The notes: generated from the sequence alone by a model not told the origin. A DNA stretch of 57,780 nucleotides from Alkalilacustris brevis (GCF_003350345.1 NZ_QNVJ01000088.1:1-57780); one strand, 5' to 3'; numbered from the stretch's first letter, positions 1 through 11,960 are shown. Translations and numbers: made by a program.

Positions 1-388
1 TCGCTGACACGCGCCCTGCGCGGAATCGAGGCCGAAGGCCGCCGCGCATCGCCGGGCCGCCCCAAGGGCCACGGCGATCTGGCAGAGCCAGGCGCCTCGA
101 CCCGATCAAACACGGCGTTTGCAGGCATAAAGTGCAGCAGTTCAGCCGATGGATCGCCGCACCGCGGCCCGACGATGCGCGGCTCGACACCGGAAAGCAC
201 ATATCCGCATGGCCGCCCCGCGGAGGTTCGTCCAGGCAAGCGGGGGCGCAGCAGAGTCAGACGGGGAACTTTGTGTCAGGTGTGGAACACTAGGGCCAGC
301 GAGGTTCGGCGCGTCGCGCAAGCCGAAATACCAAGGGAGCCGCCCCTCCCCCCATGACCGGAAGCCGACTTCGGGCTGACCCGCGACC
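1..388. other. Left edge, no assignable gene
   Basis: The plus strand is open in frame 1 from base 1 to a stop near 360, so this could be the C-terminus of a gene entering from the left. The translation is rich in Arg, Gly, Pro and Ser, and I recognise no family motif in it. The 3' end of nosX lies just to the right on the opposite strand. I see no convincing terminator for nosX here. Whether the first few dozen codons are coding cannot be decided without the sequence to the left. Confidence 0.2.
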
Positions 389-1477
389 TCAGCCCAGATA
401 AGCCAGCCGCGCCGAAGGGAAGGCGCCGAGGCAGCGTGCGATATCCGGTCGCTCCATCAGGCAGAAAGTGGTGGAAAGCGCATCGGCCAGAGCCGCCGAC
501 GGCGCCGTCACCGTGACCAGATCCCAGCGTGGCTTCGCCGGCATCCCGTCCCGCGGGTCGAGGATATGCCCGGCCTGCCCGGCGCTGTCGAACACCGTGC
601 CCAGCGGGGCCGAACTGGCCAGCGCCCGATCGCGCAACCCCACCTGGTGCAAGGGGTCCGCCCCGGCGCCACCACCCTCCATCGCCGTGCCGCCCGTTTC
701 TTCCGGTCCGTCCATCGGGCCAGCCGCAAGCCACCCGGCCCTTTCCTGCGGCGCCTTCGCGGTGGCATCCGTGGCCCAGACCCCCTTGCGGGCCTGGCCC
801 GGTCGGGCGTCGAGCGTGACCCTCCACGCGCCGCCGCGCGGATCGCCACCCAGGGCGCGAAACTCGCCGGTATTGACCAGGATGTCGCGCAAGCCCTCCC
901 GCTCGAGCAGATGCGCCACGCGGTCGGCCACATAGCCCTGCGCCACGCCGTTCAGCGTAAGCGCCATGCCGGGCCGGTCGACGCGCAGCTCATCCGGTGC
1001 GATCCGCAACCCCGCCCAGCCCAGCTTGCGCCGCGCCGCGCGCAACGCATCGGCGTCGGGCGGGGCGCCACGCGCGTAAGCCTCGGCATGGGCGGCCCAG
1101 AGCGGCTGCACCGTCGGGTCGAAAAGCCCGTCGCTTGCCGCATGGACCGCCCCGCAGAGCGAGAGGCATTCAAGTAGTTCGAAAGGCGGCGCGGCCAGCC
1201 GCCCCTCGGCATTCAGGCGCATCAGCGCCGAGTCGGGCCGGTGGAGGCTGAAGATGTTTTCCAGCCGGTCGATCTCGGCCCGCGCGGCCAGGGCGATCCG
1301 GGGCGCATCGGGGTGATCGGCCAGGGTGATGGAGGCCCCTGCCCCCATCGCCACCCCGCGCCACTGGTAAAGCCGGCCCGATGCCGTGCCGGCCCCGGCA
1401 CGCGACCCCACCGCAGCGGAGGCCAGGCCGGCGGCGCTGATGCCGATGAAGCGGCGGCGGCTCAATCCTGATGGCAT
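389..1477 (-). CDS. nosX: NosX, ApbE-type FMN transferase of the nos operon
   Basis: 362 aa protein of the ApbE/flavin transferase family, the last gene of the nos operon. In this family NosX attaches FMN covalently to the periplasmic domain of NosR. The N-terminus has a twin-arginine signal (SRRRFIG, then a hydrophobic stretch and a small-residue cleavage region), placing it in the periplasm. The body shows ApbE features: an early GAGASITL strand, LNGVAQGYVADRV, the VNTGEFRALGGD region (the family usually has VNIGGE), and a C-terminal segment with ADALST. Its ATG lies 2 bp after the nosL stop, so it is translated as part of the operon. The Gly-Glu spacing in VNTGEF is slightly non-canonical, but length and context leave little doubt. 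Confidence 0.93.
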   Translation of the reverse strand: MPSGLSRRRFIGISAAGLASAAVGSRAGAGTASGRLYQWRGVAMGAGASITLADHPDAPRIALAARAEIDRLENIFSLHRPDSALMRLNAEGRLAAPPFELLECLSLCGAVHAASDGLFDPTVQPLWAAHAEAYARGAPPDADALRAARRKLGWAGLRIAPDELRVDRPGMALTLNGVAQGYVADRVAHLLEREGLRDILVNTGEFRALGGDPRGGAWRVTLDARPGQARKGVWATDATAKAPQERAGWLAAGPMDGPEETGGTAMEGGGAGADPLHQVGLRDRALASSAPLGTVFDSAGQAGHILDPRDGMPAKPRWDLVTVTAPSAALADALSTTFCLMERPDIARCLGAFPSARLAYLG

Positions 1478-1479
1478 GG

Positions 1480-2085
1480 TCAGCTCTCCTCGTCTCGGGT
1501 CAGGGCGCGCAGCCGGTCGGTCAGGCTGTCATCGGTGCCGGGGTCTATGTCGTCATCGCCCGAGGGCGCGCCGGAATGGCCGATCTCGGCCGGCGCCAGC
1601 ACGTCGGTATCGGCGATATCGGACAGGCGCCGCACCTCGCCGCCATGTCGGGCGGCGAAGGCCTTCGCTGCCTCCGGATCGGAAAAGGGCACAAGCTCGG
1701 GCGCGCCCATGCCGCCCGCCACCTCGGCGCCCAGCACGTAATGCGCCCCCGTAGCCTCGATCCAGTTCTCGGCGCCCGGGTTTTCCCAGCCTGGCGCGGC
1801 GCCCATGTCGCTGACATAGATGACGGCGATCATGTGGCTCTGTTCGGGCATCCGCTGATAGGCAATCGCGTCGCGCACCTGGCTGAAGAACAGCGGATCA
1901 GGCAGCCCCGTCAGGTGCACCTGCGCCTTGGGTCCGGGATGTTCCAGCAGTTCCATCTGGCAGTAATGGCCCACGGCCTCGGCGGTCATGGCCACGGGCG
2001 GCGGCAGATCGGCGGCGGTCTCCTCGCGGCAGCCCGCCAGGGCAAGCAGTATGGCCGCAGACAGGCAGAATGCACGGGTCATCAT
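1480..2085 (-). CDS. nosL: NosL, copper-binding lipoprotein
   Basis: 201 aa NosL-family outer-periplasm copper chaperone used in building the copper sites of nitrous oxide reductase. A short signal ends in a lipobox (LALAGC), so the protein is predicted to be a lipoprotein. The HYCQMELLEHPGPKAQ region carries the Cys and Met expected of the Cu(I) site, and the middle contains the typical NosL run with FFSQVRDAIAYQ and YVSDMG. The start at 2085 overlaps the nosY stop as ATGA; a second ATG at 2082 is also possible. The C-terminal third is acidic and looks disordered. Confidence 0.92.
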   Translation of the reverse strand: MMTRAFCLSAAILLALAGCREETAADLPPPVAMTAEAVGHYCQMELLEHPGPKAQVHLTGLPDPLFFSQVRDAIAYQRMPEQSHMIAVIYVSDMGAAPGWENPGAENWIEATGAHYVLGAEVAGGMGAPELVPFSDPEAAKAFAARHGGEVRRLSDIADTDVLAPAEIGHSGAPSGDDDIDPGTDDSLTDRLRALTRDEES

Positions 2086-2903
2086 GGCGTGAGCCTCCGC
2101 AATGCGGCGACCGCCAGCGCAAAGGCCAGCAGCGGCCAGAGCGCGATCGCTCCCAGCGACTGCCACAGCGGGATGCTGCGTGCCGCGCCGCCGATCCCGG
2201 CCGCGGCTGCCGTGGCCTCGGACGCCGCCAGATTGTAAAGCCGGAAGGCATCAGCCGGGTTGGCCAGCAGCAGCCAGGGGAATATGTCGGTGGTGAAGTA
2301 GCCGCCATTGTCGGCCACTACCGCCGCCAGCAGCCCCAGGTCATAGAGCACGATCAGCACCAGCCACAGGGCAATCGCCAGCCCCGCTGCCGCCCCGGGC
2401 CGCCGCGCCAGCGCCGAAAGCGCATAGCCGATGCCCAGGAAGGTGCCGCCCAGCAAGAGCGATGTCCAGTAAAGGCGGGCAAGCGCGGGCAGCCCGGTGG
2501 CTGCGCGCGGATCGCCGTAAAAGGCCGCTGCGGCGGCGATCCCGTAGCCCACCGCCAGCGCCAGCGCCAGCGTGAGCAGATGCGCCAGCGCCTTGCCCGC
2601 CAGAAGCTCGGGCCGCGAAAGCGGATAGGTCAGCATCAATGGCAATGTTCCGCGCTCGACCTCGCCGGCGATGGCATCAAAGGCCATGAGCAGGGCCACC
2701 AGCGGCACCAGATAGACAGCAAGGCTGGTCAGGCTCGCCACCGTGACCGAAAGCCTGTCGGCCCCCAGCGCCCCGGTGGGCGCGCTGCCGGCGGCCGAAA
2801 GCACCAGCGCGAAAAGCGCCATCATCGCCACCGCGATGGCGACCCAGCGGTTGCGCAAAGCGATGCGGAATTCGGCCTGGGCTATGGCGGCGATCCGGGT
2901 CAT
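2082..2903 (-). CDS. nosY: NosY, ABC-2 type permease
   Basis: 273 aa integral membrane protein with about six hydrophobic segments, the permease partner of NosF. With NosD it forms the NosDFY ABC complex that matures the CuZ cluster of NosZ in the periplasm. The N-terminus (IAAIAQAEFRIALRNRW) and the motif EVERGTLPLMLTYP, with LSRPELLAGK after it, are typical of ABC-2 permeases of this type. Its start overlaps the end of nosF by 4 bp and its stop overlaps the start of nosL, so nosFYL is translationally coupled. Confidence 0.93.
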   Translation of the reverse strand: MTRIAAIAQAEFRIALRNRWVAIAVAMMALFALVLSAAGSAPTGALGADRLSVTVASLTSLAVYLVPLVALLMAFDAIAGEVERGTLPLMLTYPLSRPELLAGKALAHLLTLALALAVGYGIAAAAAFYGDPRAATGLPALARLYWTSLLLGGTFLGIGYALSALARRPGAAAGLAIALWLVLIVLYDLGLLAAVVADNGGYFTTDIFPWLLLANPADAFRLYNLAASEATAAAAGIGGAARSIPLWQSLGAIALWPLLAFALAVAALRRLTP

Positions 2904-3793
2904 GGGGCGGCCCTCCGGCTGAAATGGCTGTAGATGTCTTCAAGGCTGGGGGGCACGATCTCGACATCGTCGATCAGCGCGCCCAGCCCGGCCACCTGTT
3001 CCAGGCGGGCGAGCTTGTCGTCGTGGTGGCAATCGAGGCGCACCTGGCTGCCATTGACGCGCCTGCCATCGAGCCTGCGCGCCACCTCGTCGGCCTGACC
3101 TTCGCGCGCGGCCACATGCAACTCGATGGGCAGCGCGGCGCGCTTGCGCAGCCCCGCCAGCGTGTCATTGGCCACCATGACCCCATGCGACAGGATCACG
3201 ATGCGGTCTGTGCGGGCCTCCACCTCGGTCAGCGCATGGCTGGACAGCAGGACCGCCGCGCCTTCGGCGGCCAGCCCGTCAAGAAGCGCGTAGAACTCGC
3301 GCCGCGACACCGGATCCAGCCCCGATGTGGGTTCATCGAGGATGAGCAGATCGGGCTTTCCGATCAGCGCCTGCGCCAGGCCCACGCGCTGGCGCATCCC
3401 CTTGGAATAGGTGCCGATGCGGCGCCGCGCCGCCGCGCCCAACCCGACACGCTCGAGCAATGCCTGCGCGCCCGAGGCGGGCTCGCCGCGCAGGCGCAGA
3501 TACTGGCCGATCTGCTCCAGCCCCGTCAGCGCCGGGTGGAAGGCCACGTTCTCGGGCAGATAGGCCACGCCCCTGCGCGCCCTGCGGCTGCCCGGCGCGG
3601 CGCCGAGCACGCTGATTTCACCGCTATCGAGCGGGATCAGCCCGAGCACGAGTTTCATCAGCGTCGACTTGCCCGCGCCGTTATGGCCCAGAAGCGCCAC
3701 GCGATCGCCCGGCGCGATGCCGAAGCTCACATCATCGAGCGCCACCTGCCCGTCAAAGCGTTTAGTGACTCGTGAGAGCGTCAGACGCGTCAT
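2900..3793 (-). CDS. nosF: NosF, ABC transporter ATPase
   Basis: 297 aa cytoplasmic ATPase of the NosDFY complex. It has a Walker A (GHNGAGKSTLMK), a signature region in which YSKGMRQRVGLAQAL replaces the usual LSGGQ, a Walker B (LLILDEPTSGLDP) and a switch His in LLSSHALTEVE. The remaining C-terminal 90 residues form the extension usual for NosF. The first 32 bases overlap the end of nosD in another frame, and the end overlaps nosY by 4 bp. Length and order match NosF from other alphaproteobacteria. Confidence 0.95.
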   Translation of the reverse strand: MTRLTLSRVTKRFDGQVALDDVSFGIAPGDRVALLGHNGAGKSTLMKLVLGLIPLDSGEISVLGAAPGSRRARRGVAYLPENVAFHPALTGLEQIGQYLRLRGEPASGAQALLERVGLGAAARRRIGTYSKGMRQRVGLAQALIGKPDLLILDEPTSGLDPVSRREFYALLDGLAAEGAAVLLSSHALTEVEARTDRIVILSHGVMVANDTLAGLRKRAALPIELHVAAREGQADEVARRLDGRRVNGSQVRLDCHHDDKLARLEQVAGLGALIDDVEIVPPSLEDIYSHFSRRAAP

Positions 3794-5114
3794 CTTCCGT
3801 CCTTTCGTATTGCCAGGCGGGCCGGGCCTCGGCCTCCATGGCGGCTATGTCCTGCGGCACGTCGATGACGACCGGATGCGCCAGCGGAAAACTGTCGATC
3901 ACCCCGCCCGGCAGGGTCGCGGGGAAATGCGCCTGTGCCCAGCGGATAAGTTGCACTGCTGGCGCGCCCATCAGCAGCCCCGCCGCCGGCTGCGACCACA
4001 GGATGTGATCCATCAGGTCGTTGGGGCGAAAGGCGGAATCGGCGATCCCGTCGCCATCGAGATCAAAGGCCGGATGGTCCGACCAGTAGTTGCCGCGGCC
4101 CTCGGCGCTCCATTCGATATCGCGGGTGCCGACATATTTCACCTGCGTCCGGTTGCCGATGAAGGCGTTTCCGGTCAGCAGGTTGCGCTCGGACCCGGCG
4201 GTGAAATGAATGCCGATATCACAGCCCTCGAAACGGTTGCCCACGATCAGGTTGCGGTGGGCATTGTAGATGAAAGTGCATTTCTCGGCACCGCCGCGCA
4301 CCAGGTTGCCCGCAACATCGGCATTGTTGGCATAGTTGAGCATCAGCCCGTGGCTGCGGTCGCGCAGCGAGAGGTTGTCGCGCACGGTGATGCGGTCGGA
4401 GAACATCAGCGCAAAACCCAGGTGATTGCCGATCGAGACATTGCCGGTGACGTCGCTCTGATGCGTGTACATGTAATGCACGGCAAAGCGCAGATCGCGC
4501 ATGATGTTGTCGCGAAACACGTTTCTGCGCGAGGCATTGGCAAAGATGCCGTCGCGGCCATAGCGGATATCGTTGCGCTCGATCACCGTGCCCGGCGCGT
4601 TCCAGACATAGATGCCGTTGCCCCGGTCGTTCATGCGGTGGTCGCGGCGGCCGATGATGACATTGTCGCGCACCAGGCTGTCGGCGGCTCCGAAGACATG
4701 CACGCCGACAAGGTTTTCGATCAGGCGGTTGCCTTCCACCAGCGCGCCCGTGGCGCCGCGGTCAAGCTTGACGCCTGCATCGATCGGCTCATGCGTCGAG
4801 CCGGAGCCGCGCAGCTCCAGCCCGCGCAGGGTGATGTCGGGGCCGGCCACGGTGACGACGCTGCCGGTGCCGCCGGCGTCGATGACCGCCTCGCCCCGCC
4901 CGTCAAGGGTGATTGGCTGTTCAAGTATCACCGGGCCGTCGTGGCGGCCCGGTGCAAGGATCAGCACATCGCCGGGGGCAGCCCCTGCAATGGCATCGGC
5001 CAGCGCCCCCGGCGTGGCGGGCACGATCTGCTGCCCCGCCCGCAGCGCCGCGGGGGAAACCCCCGCAAGCACCACGGCCAGCACAGCCAGCAGGAACCGG
5101 AGGCGCCAGCGCAT
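3762..5114 (-). CDS. nosD: NosD, periplasmic copper-maturation protein
   Basis: 450 aa protein with an N-terminal Sec signal (RFLLAVLAVVLAG) followed by a right-handed beta-helix of the CASH/NosD type. The repeating pattern of Asn-rich turns is plain (for example NRLIENLVGVHV, NDIRYGRDGIF, NYANNADVAGNLV). In the family NosD receives Cu from NosL and passes it to NosZ under control of NosFY. The start lies 3 bp after the nosZ stop. The gene runs 32 bp into nosF, a longer overlap than elsewhere in this operon. Confidence 0.95.
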   Translation of the reverse strand: MRWRLRFLLAVLAVVLAGVSPAALRAGQQIVPATPGALADAIAGAAPGDVLILAPGRHDGPVILEQPITLDGRGEAVIDAGGTGSVVTVAGPDITLRGLELRGSGSTHEPIDAGVKLDRGATGALVEGNRLIENLVGVHVFGAADSLVRDNVIIGRRDHRMNDRGNGIYVWNAPGTVIERNDIRYGRDGIFANASRRNVFRDNIMRDLRFAVHYMYTHQSDVTGNVSIGNHLGFALMFSDRITVRDNLSLRDRSHGLMLNYANNADVAGNLVRGGAEKCTFIYNAHRNLIVGNRFEGCDIGIHFTAGSERNLLTGNAFIGNRTQVKYVGTRDIEWSAEGRGNYWSDHPAFDLDGDGIADSAFRPNDLMDHILWSQPAAGLLMGAPAVQLIRWAQAHFPATLPGGVIDSFPLAHPVVIDVPQDIAAMEAEARPAWQYERTEDDASDALTSH

Positions 5115-5117
5115 CGC

Positions 5118-7061
5118 TCAGGCCTCGCGCGGCTCGACCAGCATCCGCCCGCGCATCTCCATATGCAGCGCGTGGCAGAACCACTGGCAGTAGTACCAGT
5201 AGACACCGGGCTTTGCCGCCACGAAGGTGGCCGAAGCGGTCTGACGCGGCCCCAGTTCAAAGGCGATGCCGTGATCGCCCATGGTGAAGCCGTGGTGCAG
5301 GTCTTCGATATCATCGAGGTTGGTGATGATGACTGTCACCTCGTCGCCCTCGCGCACGGTGAACTTGTCGAGGCTGAACGCCGGTGCCATCGACGACATA
5401 TAGACACGCACCTTGTTGCCATCGCGGATGACCGTTTCCATCCAGTCGTCGATATCCACCCCGTCGGCCTCGGCCTGGGCGCGGGTATCGGCCCAGGTAG
5501 GGTCGTTGCGGTCATAGACATGCAGCGGGTTGACGATATCGCGCCGCACCAGGATCGAGTCGTGCGGCTCGGCGAAGGTGGGGCCATCGTGCACCAGCGT
5601 CATCCGGTCGCCATCGAGCTGGATGAGCTGCTCGTTCTCGGCCTTCAGCGGCCCGGTGTTGAGGAACCTGTCCTTGGAGAACTTGTTCATCGAAACCAGC
5701 CATTTGCCATCGGCCTCGAGCGTCTCGCCCATCGAGGTGGAGTTGTGCCCCGGCTGGTAGTGCACATCGACCTTGGTGATGATCGGATCGACGTTTTCAC
5801 CGTTGAATTGCCGGATTGCGGCCTCGATGTTCCACTTGACCACCTGGCTGTCGAGAAACAGCGTGGTGAAGGCGTTGCCGTCACCATCGAAGGCAGTGTG
5901 GAGCGGCCCCAGCCCCAGTTCGGGTTCGGCGACCAGCACGGTCTCGCGCGGGTCCAGGCTGTCATCCTCGAACAGCAGGTCGAACTTCGTGACATCGAGC
6001 ACGCTGACCGTGGGCGAAAGCTTGCCCGCGATGCACAGGTGCTTCTTGTCGGGGGCCATGTTGCAGCCATGCGGGTTGTTGGGGATCGGCACGTAGCGGG
6101 TGTATTTCTTGTTTTGCCCCTTACGCCCGTCGATCACCTTGACGCCGTTAAGCTCGATGTAATCACCCTCGGCGATGCCCTTTTCGATCTCGGCGATGTT
6201 GAAGATCACCACATGGTCCATCTCGGCCGCCGTCATCTCGGGCAGGGTCATGCCCATTTCCGAGTTGTACGAGGTCGAGAACGCCCATTTGCCCTCATAA
6301 TCGGCATCGGTATTGTCGAGGTTGCCCGACACCATCACCTGCCAGGCGATCTCCATCGTGTCGCCGTCGATGGCGGTGAAGAAGTTCACGTACTTTTCAG
6401 GCTCATCCAGCACCGAGCCGTCATTGACCATCGGCACCTCGTCCTCGCCATTGGCAAAGACATAGCCGGTGCGCGGCCATTTCTGCGGACGCAGGCCGTG
6501 GATCGCCTTGGCGTTGGGGATCTCGACGATCTTGTCGCATTTCATGATGTCGCAACGCACCCGCGCCACGCGCGTGTTGGCCTTGTCGTTCATGAACAGG
6601 AAGCGGCCGTCATAGGTGCCCTCGGTGAAGGACATGTGGACGTGATGCAGATCGCCGTTGTCATGCACTTTCTTGCCGTTGGCCTCCAGATAGGCCTTGG
6701 TCTGCGGCAGCATGTTCTCGGTCATGATCTTGATCGACTCGTTGGTCTGGCCCCAGCCGCTGGCCGAGCAGCGGTTGAACACCGGAATGCGCATCAACTC
6801 GCGCATCGAGGGCACACCGATGATGCGCATCTCGCCGGTCTGGCCCGAGGACCAGAAGCCATAGTATTCATCCAGCTCACCCGGTGCGAGGTGCCATTCC
6901 TCGGCCGCGGCGGGGCGGGTGCCGGCCACGCCGGCGACACCGGCCGCGCCCGCAAACAGCGCGGCCTTTGGCAGGCCCACCGATCCCAGGGCCGCGCCCC
7001 CTACCGTTGCGCCCAGCAGGCCGCGACGGCTGATGCCGGCCTTTTCGGTCTTGTCGGTCAT
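5118..7061 (-). CDS. nosZ: Nitrous-oxide reductase NosZ, clade I (TAT-exported)
   Basis: 647 aa catalytic subunit that reduces N2O to N2 in the periplasm. It begins with a twin-arginine signal ([15 protein letters not shown]), which marks clade I enzymes. The beta-propeller domain contains His-rich segments such as [37 protein letters not shown] and FAEPHDSI that supply CuZ ligands. The C-terminal cupredoxin domain has the CuA site [15 protein letters not shown]. The ATG follows a strong Shine-Dalgarno (GAAGGAGA) and overlaps the end of nosR by 4 bp. The protein appears intact, so N2O respiration is likely functional. Confidence 0.98.
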   Translation of the reverse strand: MTDKTEKAGISRRGLLGATVGGAALGSVGLPKAALFAGAAGVAGVAGTRPAAAEEWHLAPGELDEYYGFWSSGQTGEMRIIGVPSMRELMRIPVFNRCSASGWGQTNESIKIMTENMLPQTKAYLEANGKKVHDNGDLHHVHMSFTEGTYDGRFLFMNDKANTRVARVRCDIMKCDKIVEIPNAKAIHGLRPQKWPRTGYVFANGEDEVPMVNDGSVLDEPEKYVNFFTAIDGDTMEIAWQVMVSGNLDNTDADYEGKWAFSTSYNSEMGMTLPEMTAAEMDHVVIFNIAEIEKGIAEGDYIELNGVKVIDGRKGQNKKYTRYVPIPNNPHGCNMAPDKKHLCIAGKLSPTVSVLDVTKFDLLFEDDSLDPRETVLVAEPELGLGPLHTAFDGDGNAFTTLFLDSQVVKWNIEAAIRQFNGENVDPIITKVDVHYQPGHNSTSMGETLEADGKWLVSMNKFSKDRFLNTGPLKAENEQLIQLDGDRMTLVHDGPTFAEPHDSILVRRDIVNPLHVYDRNDPTWADTRAQAEADGVDIDDWMETVIRDGNKVRVYMSSMAPAFSLDKFTVREGDEVTVIITNLDDIEDLHHGFTMGDHGIAFELGPRQTASATFVAAKPGVYWYYCQWFCHALHMEMRGRMLVEPREA

Positions 7062-9346
7062 TTCTCTTCTCCTTCTGTGGGTGTCTCATGGAGACGCTTT
7101 TGCGGCCCGGGGCGGGTTGCCCCGGCCGAATTCTCGGCCCGGTCGGGTGCGGCGGCCGCGTCGCCCTTCACTGGCGGGCGGGCTACCGCCGCGCGGCGCT
7201 TGAGCTGCCGGATCACCACCGGGCATTTCGTTTCGGACTGGTAGAGCACCTGGCAGTTCAGGCAGTTCAGGCACTCGTTGGGGTTGATCTCGCCGGTGGG
7301 GTGGATCGCCTGGACCATGCACTCATGCGCGCAGGTCTGGCAGGGGTTACCGCATTCCCGATACCGCTTGAGCCAATCGAACATCCGCAACCGCGCCGGA
7401 ATGGCCAGCCCCGCGCCCAGCGGGCACAGGTAACGGCAGTAGAAACGTTCGACGAACAGCCCGATGCCCAGCAGCACCAGCGCATAGAGCACGAAGGGCC
7501 AGGCGCGGTCGAACTTGAGCACGATCGCCGTCTTGAAAGGCTCCACCTCGGCCAGTTCCTCGGCCCGGTCGAGCGAGGCCAGCGTCACCGCGAAAAGCCC
7601 CAGGAAAATGATGTATTTCACCGGCCACAGGCGTTCGTGCAGCCCCCAGGGCAAGGTCCATTGCGGCACCCGGAACCAGCGGGCAAGGCGGTTGGTCAGT
7701 TCCTGCAGCGCGCCGAACGGGCACAGCCAGCCGCAATAGGCCCCCCGCCCCCAGAAGATCAGCGATGCCGCCACCGCCCACCAGAGGATGAAGGTCAGCG
7801 GATCGAGCAGGAACGCCTGCCACGAAAACCCGTAGGTCAGCGTCTGCGCCAGCGCCATCAGGTTGACGATGGAAAGCTGCGCATTGGCGTACCAGCCCAG
7901 AAACACCAGCGTCACCGTCAGGAACGACATGCGGAACCAGAATGTCACGTTTTCCGAACGGGTCAGGAATCCCTGAAAGAAGAACGCCCCCGTCAGCACG
8001 GTCAGCATCGCCAGAAGGCCGACGACTTCCCAGGTCTTGTCGCGCCAGATCCGCTCGATCAGCGCGGCCTGCGCGGCACGTTCCTCGACCGCATCGACAC
8101 CGCCCGCAGGCGCCGGCGCGGCGGGGCGGATCAGGAAGGATTCGGGCAGGCGATAGGTCAGGTCGAAGGTGGTGAACACCCGCTCGATCGCCGCAACATC
8201 GCGCTGCACCAGCAGTTGCAACCGCCACGGCGCCGCAGGGTCGAACCCCGCATCGGCCGGGATGCGAAAGAGATCGATCTCGGAAAGGCGCGGCACGCCC
8301 GGCGCGGCAATCGCGCCCAGCCTGCGGTGGTCGCGATCCTGAAAGCGCACCGAATCGTCGCCCTGGACCAGCGCGACCCGATCGAACAGCCCGCCGCGCA
8401 CATAGCCCGACCCCTTGAACGAATACTGCCCCCGCGCGGCAATCAGAATCGCGTGCTCGCCCTCGTCCAGCCAGCTCTGAAGGTTGCGGTATTCGGCGGG
8501 GCCGAGCAGCCGCTCGCCAATGTCGGAGATACTGACAAGCGCGGTATACATGTCGATGAAAGAATCGCCCGGATCGCCCGCCAGGGGCCGCGCGGCGGCG
8601 CGGGGGTCGTCCATCTGCGCGAAGGCCGCGTTCACCTGCCCCACATCCAGCGAAAGCCGCGCCACGGTGCCCTCGCCCAGCAGGCCGAGCCAGTCGCCCG
8701 CGGCGCGGGCCTCGAGGTTGATTTCGGGCGCAGGGCCGTCGCGGGCCTCAAGCGGGGCAAGCCCGCCCAACCCCAACGCGCGCGCCACCCGGATGCCCGA
8801 ACGCACGATGGAATCGTCGATCACCATGATGGTGACGGTCACGCCCGAGATGATGCGCAGATCATGCGCACCGCCGCCGGTCTCGGCCGCCGCCACCAGG
8901 TCAAGGCCGCGATAATCCTCGGTCAGGGCGGCGATGCGGGCCTCGGGGATGCCGATCAGCACGATGGGTTCGGAATGCTCGGCCAGCTTGACGCCGATCA
9001 CCTGCGCCGCGTCATCGACGGCGATCAGCACATGAATCGGCTTGCCCGCGTACCCCGTAGTGCCCACGTAATCGGAATTCACGAACGCCCAACCGATGGT
9101 TTCGCCGCCGCGCAACACGGGTGCGGCCGGTATGTCGCTGCGCACGGGGCCATAGGCTTCGGCGCCTTCGACCAGCTCGGCCGCCGGCACCTTGGCCAGA
9201 ATGCGTGGCAGGTGCGAGGGTTGCTGCGCCATGGCCGGAAGCGACGCGAAAAGCCCCAGAATCAGCACGCAAAACGCCGCCAACAACCTGAAAGTTGGCC
9301 TTCCAACCCGGTGACTTCCGCTGAAATGATCTGCTGCACCGGGCAT
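7058..9346 (-). CDS. nosR: NosR, membrane flavo-iron-sulfur protein for N2O reduction
   Basis: 762 aa membrane protein needed for nos expression and for electron supply to NosZ. Order of domains: a signal segment ([20 protein letters not shown]), a periplasmic FMN-binding domain with the likely flavin attachment motif SGVTVT, several membrane helices, two cytoplasmic polyferredoxin-type Cys motifs (CGWLCPFGA and [10 protein letters not shown]), and a C-terminal pair of 4Fe-4S motifs (CQTCAHEC and CLNCLNC, the latter followed by a KCP). A GTG/ATG further upstream at 9373 is in frame. I chose the ATG at 9346 because GGAGGT lies 4 bp before it and because the upstream start would leave almost no room for a promoter below the FNR-type box. 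Confidence 0.96.
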   Translation of the reverse strand: MPGAADHFSGSHRVGRPTFRLLAAFCVLILGLFASLPAMAQQPSHLPRILAKVPAAELVEGAEAYGPVRSDIPAAPVLRGGETIGWAFVNSDYVGTTGYAGKPIHVLIAVDDAAQVIGVKLAEHSEPIVLIGIPEARIAALTEDYRGLDLVAAAETGGGAHDLRIISGVTVTIMVIDDSIVRSGIRVARALGLGGLAPLEARDGPAPEINLEARAAGDWLGLLGEGTVARLSLDVGQVNAAFAQMDDPRAAARPLAGDPGDSFIDMYTALVSISDIGERLLGPAEYRNLQSWLDEGEHAILIAARGQYSFKGSGYVRGGLFDRVALVQGDDSVRFQDRDHRRLGAIAAPGVPRLSEIDLFRIPADAGFDPAAPWRLQLLVQRDVAAIERVFTTFDLTYRLPESFLIRPAAPAPAGGVDAVEERAAQAALIERIWRDKTWEVVGLLAMLTVLTGAFFFQGFLTRSENVTFWFRMSFLTVTLVFLGWYANAQLSIVNLMALAQTLTYGFSWQAFLLDPLTFILWWAVAASLIFWGRGAYCGWLCPFGALQELTNRLARWFRVPQWTLPWGLHERLWPVKYIIFLGLFAVTLASLDRAEELAEVEPFKTAIVLKFDRAWPFVLYALVLLGIGLFVERFYCRYLCPLGAGLAIPARLRMFDWLKRYRECGNPCQTCAHECMVQAIHPTGEINPNECLNCLNCQVLYQSETKCPVVIRQLKRRAAVARPPVKGDAAAAPDRAENSAGATRPGPQKRLHETPTEGEEK

Positions 9347-9399
9347 CGGCACCTCCGCTTGAATTGCGCCCATCTAGAACAGAATCGCGCGCACCAACC

Positions 9400-9413
9400 T
9401 TGATTAGGATCAA
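9400..9413. promoter_or_regulatory. FNR/NnrR-type operator between nosR and the Rrf2 gene
   Basis: TTGATTAGGATCAA is a perfect dyad matching the Crp/FNR-family consensus TTGAT-N4-ATCAA. If it acts on nosR at the usual -41.5 position, transcription would start near 9365, 19 bp before the nosR ATG, with CTAGAT as a weak -10. It lies about 150 bp before the divergent Rrf2 gene and could also influence that gene. FnrL, DnrD and NnrR sites cannot be told apart from sequence alone. Confidence 0.85.
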
Positions 9414-9564
9414 ATGAAATATCCTTTTTAGTGTTAAAGTCCGTTCTCTGCTCGGCACGGGCCACAGCCACGCGCCTGCGGAGCTGCCGACAGCCAGAAA
9501 ACTTGCCGGTGCATGGACACTGGCGGCCCTTGCACCTAGATGCGAAAGCATCGGAGAAAACGCC

Positions 9565-10107
9565 ATGCGCCTGACGAAATTCAGCGACTATGCCTTGCGA
9601 ACGCTGCTCTATGCCGCGAGCAAGGGCGACAGGCTGGCCACCATCGAAGAAACCGCGCAGCTTTACGGCATATCGCAGGCGCATCTGAAGAAAGTGGTGC
9701 TGACGCTCACGCAGCACGGCATACTGTCCGGGCGGCGCGGCCGTTCAGGCGGGTTCACGCTTGCGCGCCCCCCCGAGGCGATCAACCTTGGCGAGGTTCT
9801 GCGCGCCACCGAGCCGGATTTCGGGATGGTCGAATGCTTCCTTGCTGAAAATAGCTGCGCAATCACCCGCGCTTGCAAGCTGCCCCCTGTCATCAACGAG
9901 GCGCTTGCCGCCTTCATCAGCGTGTTCGACCGCTACACCCTGGCCGACATGCTGATCGACCCGCAGCGCTTCGCTACGCATTCGGCCACGGCTCAGCCCC
10001 GGCGCGGCCCTTACCTGCCCGCGCGCCCCGATGAAGCCGAAAGCGGCCCCGACCCAGATGCGAAAGCCGATGCAAAAGCGGTGGATGCCCGCCGGCGAAT
10101 CCCTTAA
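9565..10107 (+). CDS. nsrR: Rrf2-family regulator, NsrR-like
   Basis: 180 aa winged-helix regulator. The N-terminus MRLTKFSDYALRTLLY and the recognition helix region (SGRRGRSGGFTLARP) are typical of Rrf2 proteins. Three cysteines in CFLAENSCAITRAC, followed by a YTLADM segment, match the Fe-S ligand pattern and dimer region of NsrR, the NO-sensing repressor; IscR and RirA have different spacing. The last 40 residues form a charged, Pro-rich tail not needed for the fold. It is divergent from nosR with an FNR-type box between, so a role in nitrogen-oxide signalling is plausible but inferred. SD GGAG lies 8 bp before the ATG. Confidence 0.8.
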   Translation: MRLTKFSDYALRTLLYAASKGDRLATIEETAQLYGISQAHLKKVVLTLTQHGILSGRRGRSGGFTLARPPEAINLGEVLRATEPDFGMVECFLAENSCAITRACKLPPVINEALAAFISVFDRYTLADMLIDPQRFATHSATAQPRRGPYLPARPDEAESGPDPDAKADAKAVDARRRIP

Positions 10108-10138
10108 ACCCCGGCGCAGACCAGCCCGGGATGAGCCC

Positions 10139-11835
<1,697 letters not shown>

Positions 11836-11960
11836 CCGTCCCCTCGCACTGGCGCCCCGCCCGCGTTCATGGCGTTTGACGCGGGCGGATATTGGCGTGA
11901 TGATGCGTCGAAGGGGCCGGAGACAAGGGCCCAAACGTTTCGCATAGGGGAGACTGCCGC

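Noticed and set aside
3669-7244. A 1191-codon open frame on the plus strand opposite nosD and nosZ
   Set aside because: It is antisense to two well-supported genes; its composition (His, Val, Asp, Arg) is what high-GC third-position bias produces on the reverse strand, and it shows no family motif.
7088-9403. A 771-codon plus-strand frame opposite nosR
   Set aside because: Mirror of nosR with the same codon-bias cause; no motif or ribosome-binding site that would make it a gene.
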